Shown here piece after piece: positions 1-4,980 of a stretch of 11,127 nt of DNA (the first letter of the stretch is position 1; the number at the start of each line of letters is the position of its first letter). Source of the stretch: B1SED10-16 sp046498365 (GTDB lineage Bacteria; Desulfobacterota; Desulfobacteria; Desulfobacterales; Desulfosalsimonadaceae); contig JAWOAV010000240.1 of assembly GCA_046498365.1 (NCBI GenBank), forward strand, positions 1 to 11,127, written 5' to 3'. The notes under the pieces are model-generated. The model was given only the letters and a program-made list of their open reading frames with translations, did no database searches and had not been told where the DNA came from. The position numbers and the translations under genes were made by a program.

Positions 1-577
1 AAACGTCAATATTTGCATAGCACTGGGTGATGACAGGGTTGTTTTCGCCGCCCGGAGTCTCGTTAACACTATTATGGGAGCCCACCAAGCCGCCGATGGC
101 ACCGTCATAGCCGACGACACTGCCGCCGTCGGCGTAGCATCGCATGATCAGGGTGGTGTCGTTGCCCGTCACTCGTCCGATAAGGCTGCCCACGCCGCGG
201 TCGCCTTCAACAGACACTGTCTCCAGGCGGACGTTTTGAATGACGGCCCCCTCGCCCACGTGGCCGAACAGGCCGATATTGTCCGTTGTGGATCGGTTAA
301 TGGTCAGATTGGAGAGGGTGTAGTTCTGGCCGTCATAAAAACCGGTGAAGAGGGTTCCAGCGTCGCCGCCGGCAATGGGGCTCCAGTTGGCATATGAGGC
401 TATATCAATATCCGCCACCTGGACATAATACGCGGTCAAATCGTTTCGAACCGTGTCCAGGTGTGCAGCGGTCTGGACCTGGTAAGGATTGCCCTGCGTT
501 CCGTCACCACCGGCAAATCCGTATGCCGACCCGCACCATGCAAGCAGCAGAATCATACAAAGTATTGTTTTTTTCAT
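1..577 (-). CDS. GLUG-repeat secreted/surface protein, N-terminal part (runs off left edge)
   Basis: The minus-strand frame is open from an ATG at 577 to the window edge, giving 192 codons with no stop; the C-terminus lies outside. The first ~20 residues form a Sec signal (MKKTILCMILLLAW, then GSAYG before a likely cleavage site). A segment reading roughly FAGGDGTQGNPYQVQTA follows, which is the usual start of the mature part of GLUG/adhesin-like proteins. Glycine-rich beta-repeat sequence comes next: NIGLFGHVGEGAVIQNV and GAIGGLVGSHNS match the GLUG pattern of alternating hydrophobic and Gly residues. The RBS is AAAGGA about 9 nt before the ATG. The gene lies 99 nt downstream of the exported protein gene ending at 677, on the same strand, so the two may be co-transcribed. 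The likely role is an exported beta-helical surface or adhesin-like protein; the ligand is unknown. Confidence 0.8.
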   Translation of the reverse strand, partial: MKKTILCMILLLAWCGSAYGFAGGDGTQGNPYQVQTAAHLDTVRNDLTAYYVQVADIDIASYANWSPIAGGDAGTLFTGFYDGQNYTLSNLTINRSTTDNIGLFGHVGEGAVIQNVRLETVSVEGDRGVGSLIGRVTGNDTTLIMRCYADGGSVVGYDGAIGGLVGSHNSVNETPGGENNPVITQCYANIDV

Positions 578-676
578 GAAAAAATCCTTTGCGGCAAGGC
601 AAGGACACCCGCGAAAAGTGCCCCGAGAAGCTGGAATGGGCAGCGACAAAAGCAGCAAGGCCCCTTGTTGCCACGC

Positions 677-1642
677 CTATGGTTCGTAGGTCTTGAAGTC
701 AATCTGCAAATGGTGAATTTCCATTCCGTCGATGATCATGGGGCCGAAGTCCTCGGCCACAAACTCGACCGGATTTTCTGCAGGCTCGTCAGGCCAGCCG
801 GGAGGCGGCTGCGGTCCCTGGTCATCAATCGTGTTCATGCCGATTTCATGTACGCGGGCGCTGCCTTCCATGGGCATGTTCACCCGAATAAGCGCATAGC
901 CTTCGTTTAGCGTATCGTCTTCGTCCAGAAGCACCTGGAATGACGCGGGGCCCAAATCCCTGCTCTCATAGGCGTTCAGGTTGCCGATGCGGAAATGCCC
1001 CTGGGGATCCCAGTTCGCGGGAGCCAAAAGCGCTGAATCCGCAGCAAATGTACCGGTCATGTAGGCGCTGCTGAACCAGAAATCCTCTTCTGTGTCGCTG
1101 TAGTCCCACCGGAATTCCTCGATGCCGGAGCGGACATCCAACTGTAAGGCGATGCCGTCCCCAGTAAAATCGTTCTGGGTGCCAAGGGGGGCCACATACA
1201 GGAGGAATTCCTCCATAAACCCCATCCGGTCAACTTCGGGTGGGCGGAGGGAAAGGTGCAGGCTTCCCATGTCTTTATCAACAAAGGAAAAATCATTCGT
1301 GTTCATTTCCAGCCAGATTGATGGTTGTCCGGAGAACTCCATCATGGCTACGCCGTCCGGGTTCTGCATAACCCGGAACGTCAAGGGGTTGCGGGTGTTC
1401 AGGATCAAATAGGAGGCCGTATTCCCAAGCTCGATTCTTTTGTTGCCGTCTCCGGAAGTGGCCTCGTAACCCCACCCGCTGTAATTGTAGACCTGAACAT
1501 TGTCGATCCCGATGGCAATCCCGGACTGCGCCAGCACGCTGTCCATGGCCGCTTCATCCATCGGCTCCAGGGCCAAAACGAACACGGCCGGCCAAAAACC
1601 GATCAGACAGGCAATCACAAAAACGGATGCACGCATTTTCAT
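677..1642 (-). CDS. Secreted protein with DUF6160/FilA-like N-terminus
   Basis: This 321-residue protein has a Sec signal (about residues 1-24, hydrophobic core SVFVIACLIGFWPAVFVLA). The mature start reads LEPMDEAAMDSVLAQSGIAI. That follows the 'LxPMDDxxLSxVxGQxGI' pattern of DUF6160 proteins, the family of the putative pilus-system protein FilA. The family match is from memory of the pattern and the function is not established. The rest is acidic and rich in beta-type sequence, with a Pro-rich stretch near residue 275 (QGPQPPPGWP) and no transmembrane anchor. The RBS AAAGGAG sits only 3 nt before the first ATG but 9 nt before a second in-frame ATG at codon 3 (1636), so translation may begin at either. 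No clear -35/-10 pair was found upstream. It is followed by the GLUG protein gene on the same strand. Confidence 0.8.
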   Translation of the reverse strand: MKMRASVFVIACLIGFWPAVFVLALEPMDEAAMDSVLAQSGIAIGIDNVQVYNYSGWGYEATSGDGNKRIELGNTASYLILNTRNPLTFRVMQNPDGVAMMEFSGQPSIWLEMNTNDFSFVDKDMGSLHLSLRPPEVDRMGFMEEFLLYVAPLGTQNDFTGDGIALQLDVRSGIEEFRWDYSDTEEDFWFSSAYMTGTFAADSALLAPANWDPQGHFRIGNLNAYESRDLGPASFQVLLDEDDTLNEGYALIRVNMPMEGSARVHEIGMNTIDDQGPQPPPGWPDEPAENPVEFVAEDFGPMIIDGMEIHHLQIDFKTYEP

Positions 1643-1817
1643 TGGCTCCTTTATATCCCCGAAAGGATCCCCTTTATTTTATTCTGGCGAGGGCATGATG
1701 AAGGCTTTGCCGCAAGACTTTTTTCAGGCAAATACGATCGGTTACATGTATTAGAGGAGCCTGGCAGTGTATTATATGATATCTGATCAAAATACGCGGG
1801 ATTAATGCAAATATCAA

Positions 1818-1881
1818 GCAAAAAAAAGGGGGGACGCCCATGAAATTATGCGTTTCTCGGTCTGGAAGGGAGCGCGCATCG
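1818..1881 (+). repeat. Dispersed repeat element A, copy 1
   Basis: The core runs A-tract, G-run, ACGCCCATGAAATTATGCG, TTTCTC, then TGGAAGGGAG and GCGCATCG. It matches copy 2 at 3502-3558 almost base for base, apart from a 3-4 nt insertion after TTTCTC and one or two substitutions. Arms ATGCG (1848-1852) and CGCAT (1875-1879) can pair, and wobble pairs extend the stem inward. The three copies in the window share one orientation. It could be a REP-like element or a remnant of a mobile cassette boundary. Confidence 0.75.
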
Positions 1882-1934
1882 ACTCCGGGAGAGGCTTTAC
1901 CTCATAAAAATTGATGGCAAGACTGTTACGGTGG

Positions 1935-1962
1935 TTTTTACCACAGAGAAGGGCGATGAAGG
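1935..1962 (+). repeat. CACAGAG dispersed repeat, short copy
   Basis: The sequence TTTTTACCACAGAGAAGGGCG matches both ends of the longer copies at 3627-3675 and 8401-8446 but lacks their middle. As at copy 2, it follows element A by roughly 60-70 nt and ends in CACAGAGAAGGGCG, so A plus CACAGAG behaves as one composite repeat. Confidence 0.6.
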
Positions 1963-1965
1963 ACC

Positions 1966-2250
1966 CTATTTTCGTTTCAAGGCCAAGCGATAAACTTCAT
2001 TGTCTCTTCTTGGCCCAACTGCCAGGACATAAACCACAACCTTTTTTTCATGCACCAGGTAGACCACGCGATAGTCGCCGACACGTAGCTTGCGAAAACC
2101 ACCAAGACCTCCGGCTAAAGGCGCTCCAAACTGCAATGGCTGTTGGGTCAATTTTTTGTCGATGGCACCTACAATGCGTCGTGCGACAGAAGGACCGATA
2201 TTTTCAAGGTCTTCTTCAACGGAGTGATGATAAATAACGGACCATGTCAT
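1966..2250 (-). CDS. RelE/ParE-superfamily toxin
   Basis: This 94-residue protein has the full length and pattern of the RelE family (type II toxins). It has an N-terminal helical part (HHSVEEDLENIGPSVARRI), then the beta-sheet core FRKLRVGDYRVVY (52-64) and VVVYVLAVGPRRDNEVY (71-87), with conserved basic residues R53, R56, R61, R81 and R82. RelE-type members cleave mRNA on the ribosome; which subfamily and target apply here cannot be told from sequence alone. Its ATG overlaps the antitoxin stop codon by 4 nt (ATGA, 2247-2250), the usual arrangement for coupled translation. The antitoxin is encoded upstream in the same transcript. The reading frame is intact. Confidence 0.9.
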   Translation of the reverse strand: MTWSVIYHHSVEEDLENIGPSVARRIVGAIDKKLTQQPLQFGAPLAGGLGGFRKLRVGDYRVVYLVHEKKVVVYVLAVGPRRDNEVYRLALKRK

Positions 2251-2516
2251 GTGCCGAATTTCTCTTTGATGGCATCATGAGACAAAGCCTTTTTCTCATC
2301 AAAGCTGTCCTTCCGGGCCAGGGCAAGCGCAGCGAGCCGGAGGTCTTCCATTTCCTGTTCCATGGCCTCATAGCTTTCCATGGAAAGAAGGACGGCTTTG
2401 GGCGCATTATTCTTCAGAATGATAAGTTTTTCAGTTTCTCCCCTCTCCAGTGCGTCCAATGTGGCTGATGTTTTTTTTGAAAGCGCCGTGGCGGAAAGAT
2501 AATCTGCTGCACGCAT
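2247..2516 (-). CDS. Phd/YefM-type antitoxin
   Basis: This 89-residue antitoxin starts MRAADYLSATALSKKTS, with the DNA-binding N-terminal domain typical of Phd/YefM (ALERGETEKLIILKNNAPKA, VLLSMESYEAM). A charged helical C-terminus (about residues 55-89, rich in E, K and D) is the part expected to wrap the toxin. An in-frame ATG at 2579 would add 21 residues. It is rejected because a strong GGAGG lies 9 nt before the ATG at 2516, and the best promoter (-35 at 2579-2574, -10 at 2556-2551) begins downstream of that upstream ATG. The antitoxin is expected to neutralise the RelE-like toxin and, with it, repress its own promoter. The gene overlaps the toxin by 4 nt. Confidence 0.9.
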   Translation of the reverse strand: MRAADYLSATALSKKTSATLDALERGETEKLIILKNNAPKAVLLSMESYEAMEQEMEDLRLAALALARKDSFDEKKALSHDAIKEKFGT

Positions 2517-2534
2517 TATGCTGGACCTCCATAT

Positions 2535-2579
2535 ATCGGATTTTTTTCTTATAATAATCTGATTTTTTTTCTTTGTCAA
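2535..2579 (-). promoter_or_regulatory. Sigma70-type promoter and candidate operator of the Phd-RelE operon
   Basis: On the minus strand TTGACA (2579-2574) is followed after exactly 17 nt by TATTAT (2556-2551), a near-consensus promoter. Transcription would start near 2544, just ahead of the GGAGG that serves the ATG at 2516. Two direct repeats sit in the spacer and just past the -10: ATCTGATTTTTTTTCTT (2557-2573) and ATCGGATTTTTTTCTT (2535-2550) on the plus strand. They are 22 nt apart, about two helical turns, which suits binding by an antitoxin dimer pair. The operator role is inferred. Confidence 0.7.
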
Positions 2580-2587
2580 TGCGTATT

Positions 2588-2612
2588 AAAAAAGGAAGGC
2601 GCCCATGAAATT
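2588..2612 (+). repeat. Element A, truncated copy 3
   Basis: An A-tract, GGAAGGCGCCCATGAAATT, matches the first ~25 nt of element A (A-tract, G-run, ACGCCCATGAAATTA), in the same orientation as the other two copies. The similarity then stops. It lies exactly between the two toxin-antitoxin-type modules. Because it is short, chance similarity is possible but unlikely given its position. Confidence 0.5.
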
Positions 2613-2629
2613 GGGAGAATTCAATTTCA
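2607..2629. repeat. Perfect 8-bp inverted repeat after the MNT gene
   Basis: TGAAATTG and CAATTTCA flank an 8-nt loop. On the minus strand this hairpin follows the MNT stop codon (2641) by about a dozen bases, and a T-run (complement of the A-tract at 2588-2593) follows 13 nt later. It may help end transcription of the HEPN-MNT operon, although the T-run is too far away for a classic intrinsic terminator. Confidence 0.4.
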
Positions 2630-2640
2630 AAACAAGGGAT

Positions 2641-2955
2641 TTACACTCTCATTCCCGTTTTTAAAATGTGTTTTACAAAGGGGTCTTTTTCAGAAAAATC
2701 GTTTGTCCTGAATGGCAAAGGGGAAAGCATCGGGTTTACTGAAAGCGTAATCTTTCTTATTTTATTCCTGTCCTCATAGCGGTTGCCTTCAAAGTCATCC
2801 GAAACAAGCGCAATATCTATATCGCTCCATTTATCTGCACGCCCCTTGAGCTGGCTTCCAAACAATAACGCTTCTTTGATATGGATATCGTTTTCGCGAA
2901 GTTTCTGTAAATACTCATCTATAATGGCTTTTACTTCAGGTGAGATTTTATCCAT
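2641..2955 (-). CDS. MNT-family nucleotidyltransferase (HEPN partner)
   Basis: This 104-residue minimal nucleotidyltransferase carries the polymerase-beta signature: G33-S34 in LFGSQLKGRA, then WSDIDIAL with the metal-binding pair D45 and D47. In characterised HEPN-MNT systems the MNT protein is the antitoxin and adds AMP to the HEPN partner. The third acidic residue usually found on a later strand (often in a '(I/V)EP' context) is not obvious; the matching place reads VNP (73-75). Activity may therefore be altered, though this alignment was done by eye. The RBS TAAGGA lies 9 nt before the ATG. The gene start overlaps the last 25 nt of the HEPN gene in a different frame, so translation is probably coupled. 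Base composition is clearly AT-richer than the flanking genes. Confidence 0.85.
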   Translation of the reverse strand: MDKISPEVKAIIDEYLQKLRENDIHIKEALLFGSQLKGRADKWSDIDIALVSDDFEGNRYEDRNKIRKITLSVNPMLSPLPFRTNDFSEKDPFVKHILKTGMRV

Positions 2956-3332
2956 GAAAATGTTTCCTTAATTTTTGAAAAATGCTTTTCAGCGAACTCA
3001 AAAGAACAGGTTTTATAAAACTCATTTTTGTAATCAGGATACCTTGCCTCGAGATGAAAATCATTTACCTGGTCCAGCCAAAAAATCATTTCTTCATCAA
3101 CAGGAATTGACGTGCTTTGAATCAATCGGACCAAATTATGCGTTTTTGGAGGCAATTCATTTTCATGCGCCAAGACATATGCCGCTTTAAGCGCCTTTTC
3201 AAGAACCAAATGCCCCAAAAACAGGCTCCAATCATATTTGGCTGCGAAAAACAGGTTTTCCGCTGCTTCCAGATCGTGCTGGGCACTATCCAACCAGTAA
3301 GCGATATGCTGATTTTGATCCATTTGGGGCAT
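2931..3332 (-). CDS. HEPN-domain protein (partner of MNT)
   Basis: This 133-residue all-helical protein is of the HEPN type (PF05168-like). It has an N-terminal helix WLDSAQHDLEAAENLF (13-28), the family hallmark LEKALKAAYV (44-53), THNL (64-67) and ARYPDY (96-101). HEPN toxins are typically metal-independent RNases using an Rx4-6H motif. I see R97 in ARYPDY but no His 4-6 residues later, so it may be a non-catalytic variant or use other residues. The start is uncertain: the ATG at 3332 has only a poor AAAAAGA directly before it, and an ATG three codons on (3323) has AAGA at a better distance. It precedes and overlaps the MNT gene by 25 nt. The region is AT-rich, in line with acquisition by transfer. 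Confidence 0.85.
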   Translation of the reverse strand: MPQMDQNQHIAYWLDSAQHDLEAAENLFFAAKYDWSLFLGHLVLEKALKAAYVLAHENELPPKTHNLVRLIQSTSIPVDEEMIFWLDQVNDFHLEARYPDYKNEFYKTCSFEFAEKHFSKIKETFSWIKSHLK

Positions 3333-3421
3333 TCTTTTTATACCGGGTTCGCCAAAAAAAGCTCTCGCGCGTGAATTGAATTTTTTTATGGTACTTACTT
3401 TAGATTTTTGAACTTTGATTT

Positions 3422-3465
3422 GTCGTATATATTAAAGTATACATTTATGCGACTTTTTCAATCAA
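3422..3465 (-). promoter_or_regulatory. Candidate promoter with overlapping palindrome upstream of HEPN-MNT
   Basis: On the minus strand TTGATT (3465-3460) and TATACT (3441-3436) are 18 nt apart, a fair sigma70-like pair. An inverted repeat with arms GTCGTATA (3422-3429) and TATGCGAC (3446-3453), one mismatch, covers the -10 and a TATA/TATA inner palindrome. A repressor bound here would block the promoter. Whether HEPN-MNT regulates itself this way is inferred. Confidence 0.45.
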
Positions 3466-3501
3466 GGGTTTTTTTAAAATATTTCAATTCTTTAAAAATA
3501 T

Positions 3502-3558
3502 GCAAAAAAGGGGGACGCCCATGAAATTATGCGTTTCTCTGGAAGGGAGGGCGCATCG
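3502..3558 (+). repeat. Dispersed repeat element A, copy 2
   Basis: This is near-identical to copy 1 at 1818-1881. It contains GGGGGACGCCCATGAAATTA, then TGCGTTTCTC, TGGAAGGGAGG and GCGCATCG. Arms ATGCG (3529-3533) and CGCAT (3552-3556) can form a hairpin; with wobble pairs and one bulged G the stem reaches about 11 bp around a TGGAA loop. Confidence 0.75.
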
Positions 3559-3626
3559 GCCCTGCTCTGGATGCCGGGGCGGTTTTCATTCTTGCGGGAA
3601 GGGCTGGGGATACGGATAGGGTGGGC

Positions 3627-3675
3627 TTTATCACAGAGGACACAGGGGAGACACAGAGATTCACAGAGAAGGGCG
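3627..3675 (+). repeat. CACAGAG dispersed repeat, long copy
   Basis: The block reads TTTATCACAGAGGACACAG, then GGGAGACACAGAGATTCACA and GAGAAGGG. It aligns over its whole length with the copy at 8401-8446 (TTTACCACAGAG..., GAGGAGACACA..., GGTTCACAGAGAA). Similar CACAGAG-rich repeats are scattered between genes in many environmental bacterial genomes. Here it closes the right-hand end of the toxin-antitoxin island. Confidence 0.7.
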
Positions 3676-3717
3676 GAAGGGGAAAGGACATGAAAAATAG
3701 GGACTTCTATCCCTGTT

Positions 3718-3746
3718 TTGACACCCTGTATTTTGCGTGATATGTA
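3718..3746 (+). promoter_or_regulatory. Likely sigma70 promoter of wecE
   Basis: A perfect TTGACA (3718-3723) is followed after 17 nt by TATGTA (3741-3746), a weak -10. Transcription would start near 3753, about 26 nt before the wecE ATG at 3779 and ahead of its AAGG ribosome binding site. The strong -35 makes this credible; the poor -10 suggests an activator or modest strength. Confidence 0.45.
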
Positions 3747-3778
3747 TAGCAGGCACTTCACTGAAAAGGCGGCATATC

Positions 3779-4930
3779 ATGTCAAAAATGTGGAAAATTC
3801 CCTTCAACCGACCCTTTATCGCGGGCAAGGAGATGGAATACATTGCCCGGGCAGTCAATGAGAACCGAAAAATTTCAGGCGACGGGCCCTTTACCGGAAA
3901 GTGCCAGGCGTGGCTGGAGGCGACCCTGGGTGCGAAAAAGGCCCTGCTGACGCACTCGTGCACGGCCGCCCTCGAGATGAGCGCCCTGCTGTGCGATATC
4001 AAGGCCGGGGACGAGGTGATCATGCCGTCGTTTACGTTTGTGTCCACGGCCAGCGCGTTCGTGCTGAGAGGAGGCGTGCCGGTATTCGTGGATATTCGCA
4101 AAGACACGCTGAACATGGATGAGCGACTGGTGGAAGAGGCGGTGACCAATAAGACCCGTGCGATCGTGCCGGTGCATTACGCGGGGACGCCGTGCGATAT
4201 GGATGTGATCATGGATATCGCCCGAAAAAAGTCGCTGCGCGTGATCGAGGACGCGGCCCAGGCGCATTTAAGCACGCACCGGGACCGGTATCTGGGAACC
4301 ATCGGCGATATGGGCTGCCTTTCCTTTCACGAAACCAAGAACATCATCAGCGGAGAAGGCGGGGCGCTGTTGATCAACGACCCGGAAATGGCAGCGCGGG
4401 CCGAGATCATATGGGAGAAAGGGACCAACCGGAAGCGGTTTTTCCGGGGGGAAGTGGACAAGTACACGTGGGTGGACATCGGGTCGAGCTTTCTGCCGAG
4501 CGACATTATGGCGGCGTTTTTGTATGCCCAGCTGGAGATGGCCGAGACGATCATTGCGGCGCGCCGGCGGCTGTTTGACCGGTACATGGAACGGCTCGGG
4601 GGTCTGGCGCGGCAAGGGGTGCTGCGGCTGCCGACGATTGGCGCGCAGGGGACCTACAACGGGCATATCATGTATATTATCTGCAAATCGCTGGAGGAGC
4701 GGGCAGAGTTGACCCGGTATCTGGAAGAAAAGAGGATAAAGGCGGTTTTCCACTATGTGCCGCTGCATTCCTCCCCCATGGGGGAAAAGTGGTGCCGGGT
4801 GCATGGGGGGATGGCGCGGACGAATGCGATAAGCGACCGACTGTTGCGGCTTCCGCTCTATTACGAGATGGACGATGAGGATGTGGCACAGGTCGTGGAG
4901 GCGGTGGAGGCGTTTTACAAGGGGACGTAA
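3779..4930 (+). CDS. wecE: dTDP-4-amino-4,6-dideoxygalactose transaminase (WecE/RffA)
   Basis: This 383-residue PLP-dependent enzyme of the DegT/DnrJ/EryC1/StrS family matches WecE along its whole length. WecE moves the amino group of glutamate to dTDP-4-keto-6-deoxyglucose to give dTDP-Fuc4N, a precursor of enterobacterial common antigen or similar glycans; it is cytoplasmic. Shared blocks are SCTAALEM (60-67), MPSFTFVSTASAFV (82-95), VPVHYAG, VEDAAQ-type IEDAAQ (157-161), SFHETKN with the PLP lysine K187, GEGG, EKGTNR (213-218), VDKYTW and DIGSS, and the C-terminal VFHYVPLHSSP and RLLRLPLYY. The chosen ATG has AAAAGGCGG upstream; a GTG at 3737 would add 14 residues without an RBS. No rmlA/rmlB, glycosyltransferase or flippase gene is nearby, so the gene stands alone here. 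Confidence 0.92.
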   Translation: MSKMWKIPFNRPFIAGKEMEYIARAVNENRKISGDGPFTGKCQAWLEATLGAKKALLTHSCTAALEMSALLCDIKAGDEVIMPSFTFVSTASAFVLRGGVPVFVDIRKDTLNMDERLVEEAVTNKTRAIVPVHYAGTPCDMDVIMDIARKKSLRVIEDAAQAHLSTHRDRYLGTIGDMGCLSFHETKNIISGEGGALLINDPEMAARAEIIWEKGTNRKRFFRGEVDKYTWVDIGSSFLPSDIMAAFLYAQLEMAETIIAARRRLFDRYMERLGGLARQGVLRLPTIGAQGTYNGHIMYIICKSLEERAELTRYLEEKRIKAVFHYVPLHSSPMGEKWCRVHGGMARTNAISDRLLRLPLYYEMDDEDVAQVVEAVEAFYKGT

Positions 4931-4931
4931 G

Positions 4932-4953
4932 GCATCAAACGGAAAAGTGATGC
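4932..4953. other. Small hairpin in the convergent gap
   Basis: GCATCA (4932-4937) and TGATGC (4948-4953) form a perfect 6-bp stem with a 10-nt loop, two bases after the wecE stop and between convergent genes. No T-tract follows on either strand, so it is not a standard intrinsic terminator, but it is the only structure in this 50-nt gap. Confidence 0.35.
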
Positions 4954-4980
4954 GCAAGGGATTGGGCGTAAAAGAGTATC

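Larger units (their letters stand above)
1643..1965. other. Intergenic region with element A copy 1 and a short CACAGAG block
   Basis: No gene is seen here. The right half carries element A copy 1 (1818-1881) and a short CACAGAG copy (1935-1962). The left half is the presumed leader and promoter region of the minus-strand gene starting at 1642. A perfect minus-strand TATAAT is present at 1776-1771, but no matching -35 lies 16-18 nt away. An inverted repeat GTGGT-TTTT-ACCAC lies at 1931-1944. The 24-codon plus-strand reading frame starting in element A at 1840 has no convincing RBS and is treated as part of the repeat. Confidence 0.6.
3333..3778. other. Intergenic region between the HEPN and wecE genes
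   Basis: These 446 nt contain no convincing gene. From left to right they hold the AT-rich leader of the HEPN gene, a 32-bp palindrome with an embedded promoter-like pair (3422-3465), element A copy 2 (3502-3558), a CACAGAG block (3627-3675), a small AGGGA/TCCCT hairpin (3699-3714) and a likely promoter for wecE (3718-3746). A 32-codon plus-strand frame begins at the ATG inside element A (3521) and has no support as a gene. Confidence 0.6.

Noticed and set aside
74..910. Several plus-strand frames over the left-edge genes
   Set aside because: The minus strand here encodes proteins with signal peptides, RBSs and family patterns; the plus-strand frames have none.
1840..1917. Small plus-strand peptide starting in element A (similar start also at 3521)
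   Set aside because: The first ~6 codons are shared because the repeat is shared; afterwards the frames diverge, with no conserved ending or proper RBS.
2517..2579. 21-codon upstream extension of the antitoxin
   Set aside because: It overlaps the promoter and operator-like repeats; the GGAGG before the ATG at 2516 fits initiation there.
1818..3558. Integron attC-type cassette array
   Set aside because: Element A lacks recognisable attC core sites, and no integron integrase is in view. Cassette-like arrangement is kept only as a hypothesis.
3699..3720. AGGGA/TCCCT hairpin followed by GTTTTG as a terminator
   Set aside because: The stem is only 5 bp and the T-run is 4 nt and overlaps the -35 of the wecE promoter; too weak to call.
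4268..4957. 229-codon minus-strand frame opposite wecE
   Set aside because: It is antisense to a clearly recognised enzyme, is rich in P, R and H as expected for the shadow of a GC-rich gene, and shows no family pattern.
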